NCBI RefSeq assembly: GCF_903853455.1
Contig: NZ_CAINTR010000055.1
Location: 1 to 54,006, forward strand
From: an uncultured Magnetospirillum sp.
GTDB taxonomy: Bacteria; Pseudomonadota; Alphaproteobacteria; Rhodospirillales; Magnetospirillaceae
Direction: 5' to 3'
Length of the DNA stretch: 54,006 nucleotides
Below, one piece after another: positions 27,185 through 36,206 of this stretch. Below the pieces are notes generated by a model. The model made no database searches and was not told where the DNA came from. It saw nothing but the letters and a program-made list of their open reading frames with translations. Made by a program: the position numbers and the translations under genes. Positions within the stretch are counted from its first letter, which is position 1; each line of letters opens with the position of its first letter.

Positions 27185-28937
27185 TAGGGGGCTTGGCCGG
27201 CAGGGTGAAGAAGAAGGTCGCCCCCTGTCCGGGTTCGGACTCCATCCAGATGCGGCCGCCATGGCGCTCGACGATACGCTTGCAGACGGCCAACCCGATT
27301 CCGGTTCCGCTGTAGGTCCCGGGGGCGTGCAGGCGCTGGAAGATGACGAAGATGCGGTCCCGGTACTGGGACTCGATGCCGATGCCGTTGTCGTGCACGC
27401 TGAAGATCCACTCGGCCCTTTCCATCTTGGATTCGACGGCGATGACGGGAGGGACGTCCGGCTTGCGGTATTTGATGGCGTTGCCGATTAGATTCTGAAA
27501 CAGGCTGACCATTTGGCTTCGGTCGCAATCCAGCACCGGCATGGTGCCGACGGTCATGGTCGCCTTGGTTTCGGCGATGGTGAGTTCGAGGTTGCCGTTC
27601 GCTTCGGCCACCACATGGGACAGGTCGCAGGCGCTGAGTGCGTTGCCCTGGGTGCTGATCCGCGAATAGGCTAGCAGGTCCAGAATAAGGTCATGCATGC
27701 GCTTGGCGCCATCCACCGCGAAATGGATGTAGTCCTTGGCTTCGGCGTCGAGGCTGTCCTTGTAACGATGTTCCAGCAATTGCACGAAGCTGGTGACCGT
27801 GCGCAGCGGTTCCTGCAGGTCATGGGACGCCACATAGGCGAAGTGTTCGAGGTCGGCGTTGGACGCCGCCAGCAAGTGGGCCCGCTGTTCACTCTCGGCC
27901 TTCGCCACCTCCAGATGCCGGGTCCGCTCCTCCACCTGGAGTTCCAGCACCTGACTCTGCCTTTCCAGCCGGGCGGCGAGGATGGCGCGCGACTGTTCCC
28001 GTAGATCCGACAGCGCGGCGAGCCGGTACAGCGAGGCGGCCAGAACGGCGACGGCAAGGGAGAGCCAACTCATCTCGCTCCAAAAGGCGGCGAAGGCGGT
28101 CTTTTCGCTCATGCCGACGGTCACCACCACGGGATAGCGCTCCAAGGTGCGGTAGCCAACGATCTTGGCGTTGCCGTCGGCCACCGAAACGAAGCGAGCG
28201 ATGCCGGCCGGAGACCGTGGGAGGAACTGCCGGAACAGTGGGCTGGCGGCCACCGAACGTCCGAAAGAACCGTATTGATCGGGAAGGCGTGCCAGAAAAA
28301 CCCCATCCTGACGGATGATCGAAATGCCGCCGGCATCTTCGATTTGAAGGCGTTCCAACGCCTTGACCATGAAGATCGGGTCGATTCCAAGCGCGACTAC
28401 GCCTTTGAAGCGGCCCTTCGCATCGACCGCCACTCGCGACAGGGGAATAACCTGATGGCCGTCGAGGCGATCGACGATGGGATCGCCAATGACCAGGCGG
28501 TTGTGGTCAGGATGGTCGCGGTGAAAGCGAAAATGCTGGCGGTCCGAAATGTCGAGGGGAAGGCCGACCGGATCGGCGGCCGACAGGCCCGGACCGGCGG
28601 TCTTGCCGTCGGGGCCGACCACAAGCAGGTTACGTGCCTCGGGGAAGCCGGCGAGGCGCGCTTGAAGCCACTGCATCTGGGGAGGGTTGGGCCAACTGGC
28701 GGGGTCGATTCGCTCAACCGCCTCCAGCAGCAGGTTATCGACGCTGCGAAGCGTGGTGTCCGTCTGATATTCCATGGTGCGGGTCAAGGCCAACACCATG
28801 GCTTCGGCAGCCTTGTCCGCCGTCTGCCATGTGTAGAAGCCATGCCATGCGGCCAAGGCCACCATGGCTATGATGAGAGCCGAGGCTGCCTTGCGAGAGG
28901 TGGCGGGAGGAGGCAGACGGTCCGATGTCACGTCCAT
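27171..28937 (-). CDS. Membrane sensor histidine kinase with Cache-like sensor
   Basis: The 588-residue kinase has a membrane helix at about 17-36, a periplasmic double-Cache-like domain (about 40-285; ISDRQHFRFHRDHPDHNRL, SRVAVDAKGRFKG) and a second helix near 290-310. A coiled coil precedes the HisKA box FAYVASHDLQEPLRTV (phospho-His). The ATPase domain has NLIGNAIKYR, HDNGIGIE and YSGTGIGLAVCK. It autophosphorylates in response to a small extracellular ligand; no response-regulator gene adjoins it. The ATG at 28937 opens a normal N-terminus. The frame extends to 29036 through AT-rich, noncoding-looking sequence that could be a promoter. It shares its strand with recG. Confidence 0.87.
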   Translation of the reverse strand: MDVTSDRLPPPATSRKAASALIIAMVALAAWHGFYTWQTADKAAEAMVLALTRTMEYQTDTTLRSVDNLLLEAVERIDPASWPNPPQMQWLQARLAGFPEARNLLVVGPDGKTAGPGLSAADPVGLPLDISDRQHFRFHRDHPDHNRLVIGDPIVDRLDGHQVIPLSRVAVDAKGRFKGVVALGIDPIFMVKALERLQIEDAGGISIIRQDGVFLARLPDQYGSFGRSVAASPLFRQFLPRSPAGIARFVSVADGNAKIVGYRTLERYPVVVTVGMSEKTAFAAFWSEMSWLSLAVAVLAASLYRLAALSDLREQSRAILAARLERQSQVLELQVEERTRHLEVAKAESEQRAHLLAASNADLEHFAYVASHDLQEPLRTVTSFVQLLEHRYKDSLDAEAKDYIHFAVDGAKRMHDLILDLLAYSRISTQGNALSACDLSHVVAEANGNLELTIAETKATMTVGTMPVLDCDRSQMVSLFQNLIGNAIKYRKPDVPPVIAVESKMERAEWIFSVHDNGIGIESQYRDRIFVIFQRLHAPGTYSGTGIGLAVCKRIVERHGGRIWMESEPGQGATFFFTLPAKPPTTAP

Positions 28938-29055
28938 GTCCGCTTGCTCATGTTCTGACCACACTCCAGTCACCAAGTTACTACCAAAGTATCTGAATAG
29001 CAGGAGGGCGCAAAAGAAATTTATGCAAAATCTCATACGTTAGTATTGGTTGTCC

Positions 29056-31137
29056 TTATCCTGATCTTAAGGTCCGAACCGCCGCATCGCGTTCGAACAA
29101 GTAAAGCAGGACTCGCAGCGATTCGCCACGGGGGCTTTGCAGATCGGGGTCGCGGCTGAGAACAAGACCGGCGTCGTCGCGCGCCGCCGCCAGAAGCTCG
29201 CCATGGATGGCCAAGTCGGCCAGACGAAATTCTGGGAGGCCGCTCTGGCGGGTGCCCAGCATCTCGCCGCCGCCGCGCAGGCGCAGGTCTTCCTCGGCGA
29301 TGGCGAAGCCGTCCTCGGTAGCGCGCATGATTTCGAGGCGCGCCTTGGCCACTTCGCCCAGCGGATGGCCATACAGCAGCAGGCAACGGGAGTCCTTGTC
29401 GCCACGTCCGACTCGGCCGCGCAACTGGTGCAGTTGGGCCAGACCGAAACGCTCGGCGTGCTCGATCACCATCACCGTCGCCGCCGGCACGTCGACGCCC
29501 ACCTCGATCACCGTGGTGGCCACCAGCACATCCAGCGCCCCGGCGGCGAACCGTTCCATCACCGCGTCCTTGGCGGTGGGCTTCATGCGGCCATGGACCA
29601 GCCCGACCCGGTCGCCGAACAGCTCGGTCAGGTGGCGGTGGCGCTCCTCGGCGGCGGCGAGATCGGACGTCTCCGATTCCTCCACCAGCGGGCAGACCCA
29701 ATACACCCGCGCCCCTCCGGCGATGGCGCGCCCCACCGCCGCCGCCATTTCGTCGAGCCGGGCCAGCGGTACCACCCGCGTGTCCACCGGCTTGCGTCCC
29801 GGCGGCTTCTCGTCGAGCCGCGACACGTCCATGTCGCCATAGGCGGTCAGCAGCAGGGTTCGGGGAATGGGGGTGGCGGTCATCACCAGCATGTCCACGG
29901 CGGTTCCCTTGGCGGCTAGTTCCAGCCGCTGATGCACGCCGAAGCGATGCTGCTCGTCGATCACCGCCAGCGCCAGATCCTTGAAGGCGACATCTTCCTG
30001 GAACAGGGCGTGGGTGCCCAGAAGGATGTCGACCTCGCCCGCCGCCAGGGCCGCCAGAATACGCTCGCGGGCCTTGCCCTTGTCGCGTCCGGTCAGCAGC
30101 GCCAGCCGGAGGCCCGCCGCCTCGGCCAGGGGTGCGATGGTGGCGAAGTGCTGGCGGGCCAGAATCTCGGTCGGCGCCATCATGGCCGCCTGGGCGCCGT
30201 GTTCGACCGCGCTGAGCATGGCCAGCAGCGCCACCACCGTCTTGCCGCTGCCCACATCGCCCTGAAGCAGACGCAGCATGCGGATCGGCGCCGCCATGTC
30301 GGCGTCGATTTCGCCCAGGGAACGGGCCTGCGCTCCGGTCAGGCGGAAGGGCAGGGCGGCGAGGACCTTTTGCCGCAGCCGACCGTCTCCCGTCAGCGGG
30401 CGGCCCTTGAGGCGGCGCATCTGAGCCCGCACCATGGCCAGGGCCAACTGGTTGGCCAGCAGCTCGTCGAAGGCAAGACGACGCCGCGCGGGGGTGTCCT
30501 GGCCGGCGGCGTATTCGTCGGCGGGGGCGTGAACCGCTTCAAGCGCCTGGTGCCAGCTGGGCCAGTGCTGCCGCGCCAGCCAGGCCGGGTCCTGCCATTC
30601 CGGCAGGTCGGGGACCTTGGCCAGCGCCGCCTTGACCGATTTGGTCACCAGGCGTCCGGTCAGGCCGGCGGTCAGCGGATAGACCGGTTCCACCGTCATG
30701 ACCTCGTCCCGCTGGCTCAGGGGCACGATATGGTCGGGATGGGTGATCTGAATCTCGTTGTTGAAATGCTCGACCATGCCGCTGACCACCCGGGTTTCGC
30801 CCACCGGCAATTGCTGGCGCAGCCAGTCCTCACGGCCGTGGAAGAACACCAGATGGAGAAAGCCGGTCTCGTCGGCCAGCCGGACCCGGTAAGGGCGCTT
30901 GGGGCTGTCGGAGGGAAAATGGGCGTCCACCCGCAACACCAGGGTCGCCACCTTGCCGTCGGGGGCCTCGGCCACCTTGGGGGCGAAGCGGCGGTCGATC
31001 ACGCCCGATGGCAGGTGCCACAGCAGGTCCACCACCTTGCCGCCGGCCAGCTTTTCGTAGAGCGGCGCCAGACGCGGGCCCACTCCGGGCAGCGAGGTGA
31101 CCGGCGCGAACAAGGGGAACAGGCTTTGAGGACGCAT
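29056..31137 (-). CDS. recG: ATP-dependent DNA helicase RecG
   Basis: RecG reverses stalled forks and migrates Holliday junctions. The 693-residue protein has the wedge/OB domain (about 60-170), then helicase motifs: LLQGDVGSGKTVVA (Walker A), AVIDEQHRFGVHQR (DEQH), MTATPIPRT, and a C-terminal helicase half with TTVIEVGVDVPAA and QLRGRVGRG. Length is normal. It diverges from sdhE-mfd across a 73-bp gap. Confidence 0.96.
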   Translation of the reverse strand: MRPQSLFPLFAPVTSLPGVGPRLAPLYEKLAGGKVVDLLWHLPSGVIDRRFAPKVAEAPDGKVATLVLRVDAHFPSDSPKRPYRVRLADETGFLHLVFFHGREDWLRQQLPVGETRVVSGMVEHFNNEIQITHPDHIVPLSQRDEVMTVEPVYPLTAGLTGRLVTKSVKAALAKVPDLPEWQDPAWLARQHWPSWHQALEAVHAPADEYAAGQDTPARRRLAFDELLANQLALAMVRAQMRRLKGRPLTGDGRLRQKVLAALPFRLTGAQARSLGEIDADMAAPIRMLRLLQGDVGSGKTVVALLAMLSAVEHGAQAAMMAPTEILARQHFATIAPLAEAAGLRLALLTGRDKGKARERILAALAAGEVDILLGTHALFQEDVAFKDLALAVIDEQHRFGVHQRLELAAKGTAVDMLVMTATPIPRTLLLTAYGDMDVSRLDEKPPGRKPVDTRVVPLARLDEMAAAVGRAIAGGARVYWVCPLVEESETSDLAAAEERHRHLTELFGDRVGLVHGRMKPTAKDAVMERFAAGALDVLVATTVIEVGVDVPAATVMVIEHAERFGLAQLHQLRGRVGRGDKDSRCLLLYGHPLGEVAKARLEIMRATEDGFAIAEEDLRLRGGGEMLGTRQSGLPEFRLADLAIHGELLAAARDDAGLVLSRDPDLQSPRGESLRVLLYLFERDAAVRTLRSG

Positions 31138-31210
31138 GGGAAGGCTGACAGGAAGGAAACGAGGGGCTATATCCTAAGCCTCTCTGAAACCGAAGCAATG
31201 CCAGACACAC

Positions 31211-31477
31211 ATGGATAATGCCCGACTGAAGCGTTTGATGCATCGGGCCCACTACATGGGCTCCAATGAAAACGACATCCTGTTCGGCGGCTTCGCCGAG
31301 CGGTATCTCGCCACCCTGTCGCCGGAGCAGGCCGAACGGTTCGAGACCTTGCTGGCGGAGAACGACACCGACCTGTTCAACTGGATCACACGCAAGCAGC
31401 CGGTGCTGCCGGAATTCGACCATGACGTGATGGCGATGATTCAGAATTACGTTCAAAATGAAGCCGCACGCCGTTGA
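31211..31477 (+). CDS. sdhE: Succinate dehydrogenase flavinylation factor SdhE
   Basis: SdhE-family proteins (DUF339) help attach FAD covalently to SdhA. The 88-residue protein has the five-helix pattern with ENDILFGGFAERYL, LSPEQAERFETLL, DTDLFNWI and a Met-rich C-terminal helix. The functional RGxxE motif of E. coli SdhE aligns with Met16-Gly-Ser-Asn-Glu20, so the Arg is missing while Gly and Glu remain. Its stop overlaps the mfd start (TTGA). sdh genes are not in the window. Confidence 0.88.
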   Translation: MDNARLKRLMHRAHYMGSNENDILFGGFAERYLATLSPEQAERFETLLAENDTDLFNWITRKQPVLPEFDHDVMAMIQNYVQNEAARR

Positions 31478-34400
31478 AAGATATCGGTAAACTTATCAGG
31501 GATCCGGGGCGGATTACCGTTGCCGGGGCGCCCGAGGGTCGCGATGCCCTGCTGGTCGCCGATCTGGCCAGATCCGGCGCCGCTACCGATATCCTGCTGG
31601 TGGCGCGCGATGACGGCCGCATGGCGCGCCTTGCCGAGGCCCTGGCTTTCTTCGCGCCCGAGCTTACCGTGCTGGAGTTTCCCGGCTGGGACTGCGTGCC
31701 CTACGACCGGGTCTCGCCCAATGTGGACGTGGTGGCGCGACGCATCGACACGCTGGCTAAGCTGGCGGAAGGTGCGGGTGCCGGCCCCCGTTTGGTGCTG
31801 ACCACCGTGTCCGCCCTGGCGCAGCGGGTGCCGCCGCGCGAGGCCCTAACCCGGGCGACGCTCACCGCCAAGGCGGGCAGCCGGGTCTCCATTCCGGCCC
31901 TGCTGTCGTTCCTGGAACACAGCGGCTATGTGCGTGCCGACACGGTCATGGAGCCGGGCGAGTTCGCGGTGCGTGGCGGCATCGTCGACCTGTTTCCTCC
32001 CGGCGCCGCCGAACCCATGCGTCTCGACTTTTTCGGCGACGAGATCGAGGCGGTGCGCTCGTTCGATCCTATGAGCCAACGCACCACCGGCAAGGTGGAG
32101 GGCTTCGCCTGCCGCCCGGTGAGCGAGGTGGCGCTGGACGAGGCCGCCATCGGCCGTTTCCGCACTGCCTATCGCGAGATGTTCGGGATCGTGCAGGGAA
32201 CCGATCCGCTTTACGAGAGCATCAGCGAGGGCATCAAGTTCACCGGCATGGAGCACTGGCTGCCGCTGTTCCATGACGGCCTCGACACCCTGTTCGCCTA
32301 TGTCCCCGACGCGGTGGCGATCCTGGATCACCAGAGCGACGAGGCGTTGACCGCCCGGCACGCCGTGATTCTGGAATATTATGAGGCGCGTCAGGTCCAT
32401 GACGGCTCCGGTCTGGCCGAATCCGGCATGGTCTACCATCCGGTGCCGCCGCCCCGGCTCTATCTGGAGCGTGACGAGTGGGAGCGGTTGCTGGCGCCGC
32501 GGCCGGTTCTGCTGCTGTCGCCGTTCGATGCGGTAGACGGCGTCAACCGAGTGGTTGACGCTGGAGGGAAGCTGGGACGCGACTTCGCCGACATGCGGGC
32601 GCGGCCGGGCGTCAATCTGTACGACTGCGTCCGCGAGCATGTGGAGGCCGAGACCAAGGCCGGCCGCAAGGTGGTGGTGGCGGCCTGGACCGCCGGGTCG
32701 CGCGATCGTCTTGCCGGCCTGCTGAAGGATCACGGCGTCAAGGGCATCGAGGCGGTGGACTCCTGGACCGAGGCGGCGGCGCTGGACAAGGGCAAGCCGG
32801 CGTTGGTGGTGCTGGGCCTCGACCACGGCTTTGTCTCCCGGGACCTCGCCCTGATCACCGAGCAGGACATTCTCGGCGACCGGCTGGCGCGGCCGGCGCG
32901 CAAGAAGAAGAAGGGCGCCCAGTTCATCGCCGAGGCCTCCGCTCTGTCGGAAGGTGATCTGGTGGTGCATGTGGAGCACGGCATCGGCCGCTATGACGGC
33001 CTGGTGGCGTTGGACGTGTCGGGGGCGCCCCATGATTGCCTGCGGGTACTCTATGACGGCGGCGACAAGCTGTTCGTGCCGGTGGAGAACATCGACGTCC
33101 TGACCCGTTTCGGCTCGGAGCAGTCGGGCGTGTCGCTGGACAAGCTGGGCGGCACCGCCTGGCAGGCGCGCAAGGCCAAGCTGAAGAAGCGCATCCGCGA
33201 CATCGCCGATTCCCTGATCGGCATCGCGGCGCAGCGCCAGTTGCGCCAGGGCGAGACGCTGGTGCCGGCGGAAGGCCTGTATGACGAGTTCTGTGCCCGT
33301 TTCCCCTGGGCCGAGACCGAAGACCAACAGCGGGCCATCGAGGATTGCGTCGCCGACCTGGCCTCGGGCAAGCCCATGGACCGCCTGATCTGCGGCGACG
33401 TGGGCTTCGGCAAGACCGAAGTGGCGTTGCGCGCGACCTTCGTCGCCGCGCTTCAGGGGCTTCAGGTGGCGGTGGTGGTGCCGACCACCCTGTTGGCCCG
33501 CCAGCACTTCCGCACCTTCACCGAACGCTTCAAGGGGCTGCCGGTCAAGGTGGAGCAACTGTCGCGGCTGGTGACCGCCAAGCACGCTTCCGAGGTCAAG
33601 GCCGGCATCAACGACGGCTCCGTCGACATCGTGGTCGGCACCCATGCCCTGTTGGCCAAGGGTACCGCCTTCAAGCGCCTGGGGCTGCTGATCATCGACG
33701 AGGAGCAGCATTTCGGCGTCGCCCATAAGGAGCGGCTGAAGCAGCTCAAGGCCGACGTTCATGTCCTGACCCTGTCCGCCACCCCGATTCCGCGCACCCT
33801 TCAGATGGCGCTGTCGGGAGTCAAGGAGATGAGCATCATCGCCACCCCGCCGGTGGACCGGCTGGCGGTGCGCACCTTCGTGCTGCCCTACGATCCGGTG
33901 GTGCTGCGCGAAGCCATCCTGCGCGAGCGTTATCGCGGCGGTCAGGTGTTCTATGTCTGCCCGCGTCTGGCCGATATCGACCGGGTGGCCGAGCGGCTGG
34001 CCAAACTGGTGCCCGAGGTCAAGACGGCGGTGGCCCATGGCCGGCTGGCCCCCGCCGACCTGGAAGAGGTGATGGTGGCGTTCGGCGACAAGCAGTACGA
34101 CGTGCTGTTGTCCACCAACATCATCGAATCCGGCCTCGATATGCCCAGCGTCAACACCCTGATCATTCATCGCGCCGACATGTTCGGTCTGGGCCAGCTG
34201 TATCAGCTGCGCGGCCGGGTCGGGCGCGGCAAGACCCGGGGCTACGCCTATTTCACCCTGCCCAACGACAAGCTTCTGTCCAAGGCGGCGGAAAAGCGCC
34301 TCCAGGTGATGCAGGCGCTGGATTCGCTGGGGGCGGGCTTCCAACTGGCCAGCCACGATCTCGACATCCGAGGTGCCGGCAACCTGCTGGGCGAGGAGCA

Positions 34401-34953
34401 GTCGGGCCATATCCGCGAAGTGGGCATCGAGCTGTATCAGCAATTGCTGGAAGAGGCGGTGGCGGCGGCCAAGGGGGGGGCTGGCGTGGAGGCCCAGGAG
34501 GAGTGGTCGCCCCAGATCGCCATGGGCACGCCGGTGCTGATCCCCGAGGCTTATGTGGCCGATCTCTCGGTGCGCCTGGGGCTGTATCGCCGCATCGCCG
34601 CCCTGGATGCCCAACCCGAGATCGAGGCCCTGGCGGCCGAGATGATCGACCGTTTCGGCAAGCTTCCGGCCGAGGTGGAGAACCTGCTGGAAGTGGTCGC
34701 CATCAAGGCGCTGTGCAAGCAGGCCGGCATCGAGAAGGTCGATTCCGGCCCCAAGGGCGCCGTCGTCACCTTCCGGGGCAACACCTTCGCCAATCCGGTC
34801 GGGCTGGTGCAGTTCATCAGCCGCGCCGCCGGCACCTGCAAGCTGCGTCCCGACCACAAACTGGTCTTCCTGCGCGCCTGGGAAGAGCCCCGTCAGAGGG
34901 TTGCGGGTTTGCGAAACGTGATTGGCAAAATGGCGGAATTGGCATTGGCGTAA
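31474..34953 (+). CDS. mfd: Transcription-repair coupling factor
   Basis: Mfd releases RNA polymerase stalled at DNA damage and recruits UvrA. The 1159-residue protein shows the UvrB-like N-terminal module (about 1-330) and the polymerase-interaction domain starting HVEHGIGRYDGL. The RecG-like translocase follows, with GDVGFGKTEVALRATF, IIDEEQHFGV, LSATPIPRTLQM, STNIIESGLDMPS and QLRGRVGRGKTRGYA, then the C-terminal TRCF domain. It starts at TTG 31474, overlapping sdhE by four bases; no better upstream start exists without a longer overlap. Confidence 0.95.
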   Translation: MKDIGKLIRDPGRITVAGAPEGRDALLVADLARSGAATDILLVARDDGRMARLAEALAFFAPELTVLEFPGWDCVPYDRVSPNVDVVARRIDTLAKLAEGAGAGPRLVLTTVSALAQRVPPREALTRATLTAKAGSRVSIPALLSFLEHSGYVRADTVMEPGEFAVRGGIVDLFPPGAAEPMRLDFFGDEIEAVRSFDPMSQRTTGKVEGFACRPVSEVALDEAAIGRFRTAYREMFGIVQGTDPLYESISEGIKFTGMEHWLPLFHDGLDTLFAYVPDAVAILDHQSDEALTARHAVILEYYEARQVHDGSGLAESGMVYHPVPPPRLYLERDEWERLLAPRPVLLLSPFDAVDGVNRVVDAGGKLGRDFADMRARPGVNLYDCVREHVEAETKAGRKVVVAAWTAGSRDRLAGLLKDHGVKGIEAVDSWTEAAALDKGKPALVVLGLDHGFVSRDLALITEQDILGDRLARPARKKKKGAQFIAEASALSEGDLVVHVEHGIGRYDGLVALDVSGAPHDCLRVLYDGGDKLFVPVENIDVLTRFGSEQSGVSLDKLGGTAWQARKAKLKKRIRDIADSLIGIAAQRQLRQGETLVPAEGLYDEFCARFPWAETEDQQRAIEDCVADLASGKPMDRLICGDVGFGKTEVALRATFVAALQGLQVAVVVPTTLLARQHFRTFTERFKGLPVKVEQLSRLVTAKHASEVKAGINDGSVDIVVGTHALLAKGTAFKRLGLLIIDEEQHFGVAHKERLKQLKADVHVLTLSATPIPRTLQMALSGVKEMSIIATPPVDRLAVRTFVLPYDPVVLREAILRERYRGGQVFYVCPRLADIDRVAERLAKLVPEVKTAVAHGRLAPADLEEVMVAFGDKQYDVLLSTNIIESGLDMPSVNTLIIHRADMFGLGQLYQLRGRVGRGKTRGYAYFTLPNDKLLSKAAEKRLQVMQALDSLGAGFQLASHDLDIRGAGNLLGEEQSGHIREVGIELYQQLLEEAVAAAKGGAGVEAQEEWSPQIAMGTPVLIPEAYVADLSVRLGLYRRIAALDAQPEIEALAAEMIDRFGKLPAEVENLLEVVAIKALCKQAGIEKVDSGPKGAVVTFRGNTFANPVGLVQFISRAAGTCKLRPDHKLVFLRAWEEPRQRVAGLRNVIGKMAELALA

Positions 34954-34994
34954 AAAAGGAGTATAGCCGCTCCCCTGAGATTTTAGGATCTGCC

Positions 34995-36191
34995 ATGAAG
35001 TATCCCAAGCCTCCCAGCGTCATTTCGCTCGACAACATCCTGCCCGACGAACCCTTGCTGATGATGGGCGCCGGCCCGGTTCCCATCCCCCACAAGGTGG
35101 CCTACGCCAATTCGGTGGTCATCAATCATCTCGGCGACACCATGAACAAGGTGATCGACCAGGTGAAGGTGATGTCGCGCTACGTCTTCCAGACCTCGTC
35201 CAGTCACGTCATGGGCGTGTCGGGGCCGGCCTCGGCCGCCATGGAAATGGCCATCGTCAATCTGGTCGAGCCGGGCACCAAGGTGCTGAGCGTCTGCAAC
35301 GGGCTGTTCAGCCGGCGTCTGGCCGAGATGGCGATCCGGGTCGGCGGCGAGGTCACACGGTATGATGTCCCCGACAAGCAGAGCGCTCGTCCCGAGGCGA
35401 TCGAGGCGTTGCTGAAAAGCGGCGGCTTCCAGGTCTTGACCGTGGTCCAGGGCGAAACCTCCAACACGGTGTGGAACCGCGAACTGGTGGAGATCTGTCG
35501 CCTGGGCAAGCAATACGGCTGCCTCAACGTGGTCGATGCCGTCTGCACCCTGTCCACCATGGAAATGGAAATGGACGAGTGGGCGGTGGACGTCATCATC
35601 ACCGGCGGCCAGAAGGGCCTGTCCTCCATTCCCGGCGTGTCGTTGATCGCCTTTTCCGAGGACGCTTGGTCGCGCATCCAGAAGCGCAACGCCCCCATGA
35701 CCCATTGGTGTCTGGACGCCCGCCTCGCCGACCAGTTCTGGGACAAGAAGGCCTATCACTACACCGCGCCGGTATCGGGCATCCTGGCCCTGCACGAGGC
35801 GCTTCGCCTCGTCTGCGACGAGACCCTGCCGGCCCGCTTCCGTCGTCACGCCATCTGCTCGGCGGCGCTGCAGGGCGGGATCGAGGCCATGGGCCTGGAG
35901 TTGCTGATTCCGGCCGAGGCGCGCCTGCCTTCGGTGGTCGGCATCACCGTGCCCGAGGGCGTCTCGGCCGACCGGGTGCGTCACGTCATGTCCGAGGTCC
36001 ACAAGGTGGAAATCTCCGGCGCCTTCGGCCTCAATATCCTGCGCATCGGCCAGATGGGTGAACAGAGCCGCACCCACAACCTGTTCCGCACGCTCCACGC
36101 CCTGGGCACCTCCATGCGGGCGACGGGTGGCAAGGTCGATCTGCCGGCCGGCATGGCCGAGCTGGAGCGGGTGCTGGCGTCGAGGGGGTAG
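34995..36191 (+). CDS. Class V aminotransferase, alanine/serine-glyoxylate type
   Basis: The 398-residue PLP enzyme has the family layout. MGAGPVPIPHKVAYA is at the N-terminus, VSGPASAAMEMAIVNLVEPG is in the substrate and cofactor region, VVDAVCTLSTMEMEMDEW contains the cofactor-ring Asp, and the Schiff-base Lys is in ITGGQKGLSSIPG. It probably moves an amino group between a small amino acid and glyoxylate or pyruvate; serine-glyoxylate, alanine-glyoxylate and pyridoxamine-pyruvate transaminases cannot be separated by eye. The ATG at 34995 follows TTTAGGATCTGCC. The longer upstream frame overlaps mfd and is rejected. Confidence 0.85.
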   Translation: MKYPKPPSVISLDNILPDEPLLMMGAGPVPIPHKVAYANSVVINHLGDTMNKVIDQVKVMSRYVFQTSSSHVMGVSGPASAAMEMAIVNLVEPGTKVLSVCNGLFSRRLAEMAIRVGGEVTRYDVPDKQSARPEAIEALLKSGGFQVLTVVQGETSNTVWNRELVEICRLGKQYGCLNVVDAVCTLSTMEMEMDEWAVDVIITGGQKGLSSIPGVSLIAFSEDAWSRIQKRNAPMTHWCLDARLADQFWDKKAYHYTAPVSGILALHEALRLVCDETLPARFRRHAICSAALQGGIEAMGLELLIPAEARLPSVVGITVPEGVSADRVRHVMSEVHKVEISGAFGLNILRIGQMGEQSRTHNLFRTLHALGTSMRATGGKVDLPAGMAELERVLASRG

Positions 36192-36206
36192 GGGACCGGG
36201 GGCGAC

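Noticed and set aside
28938-29036. N-terminal extension of the sensor kinase to 29036
   Set aside because: Composition turns AT-rich and codon use differs; no ribosome site; more likely a promoter region.
31846-34857. 1003-codon minus-strand frame
   Set aside because: Antisense to mfd, which has all expected motifs.
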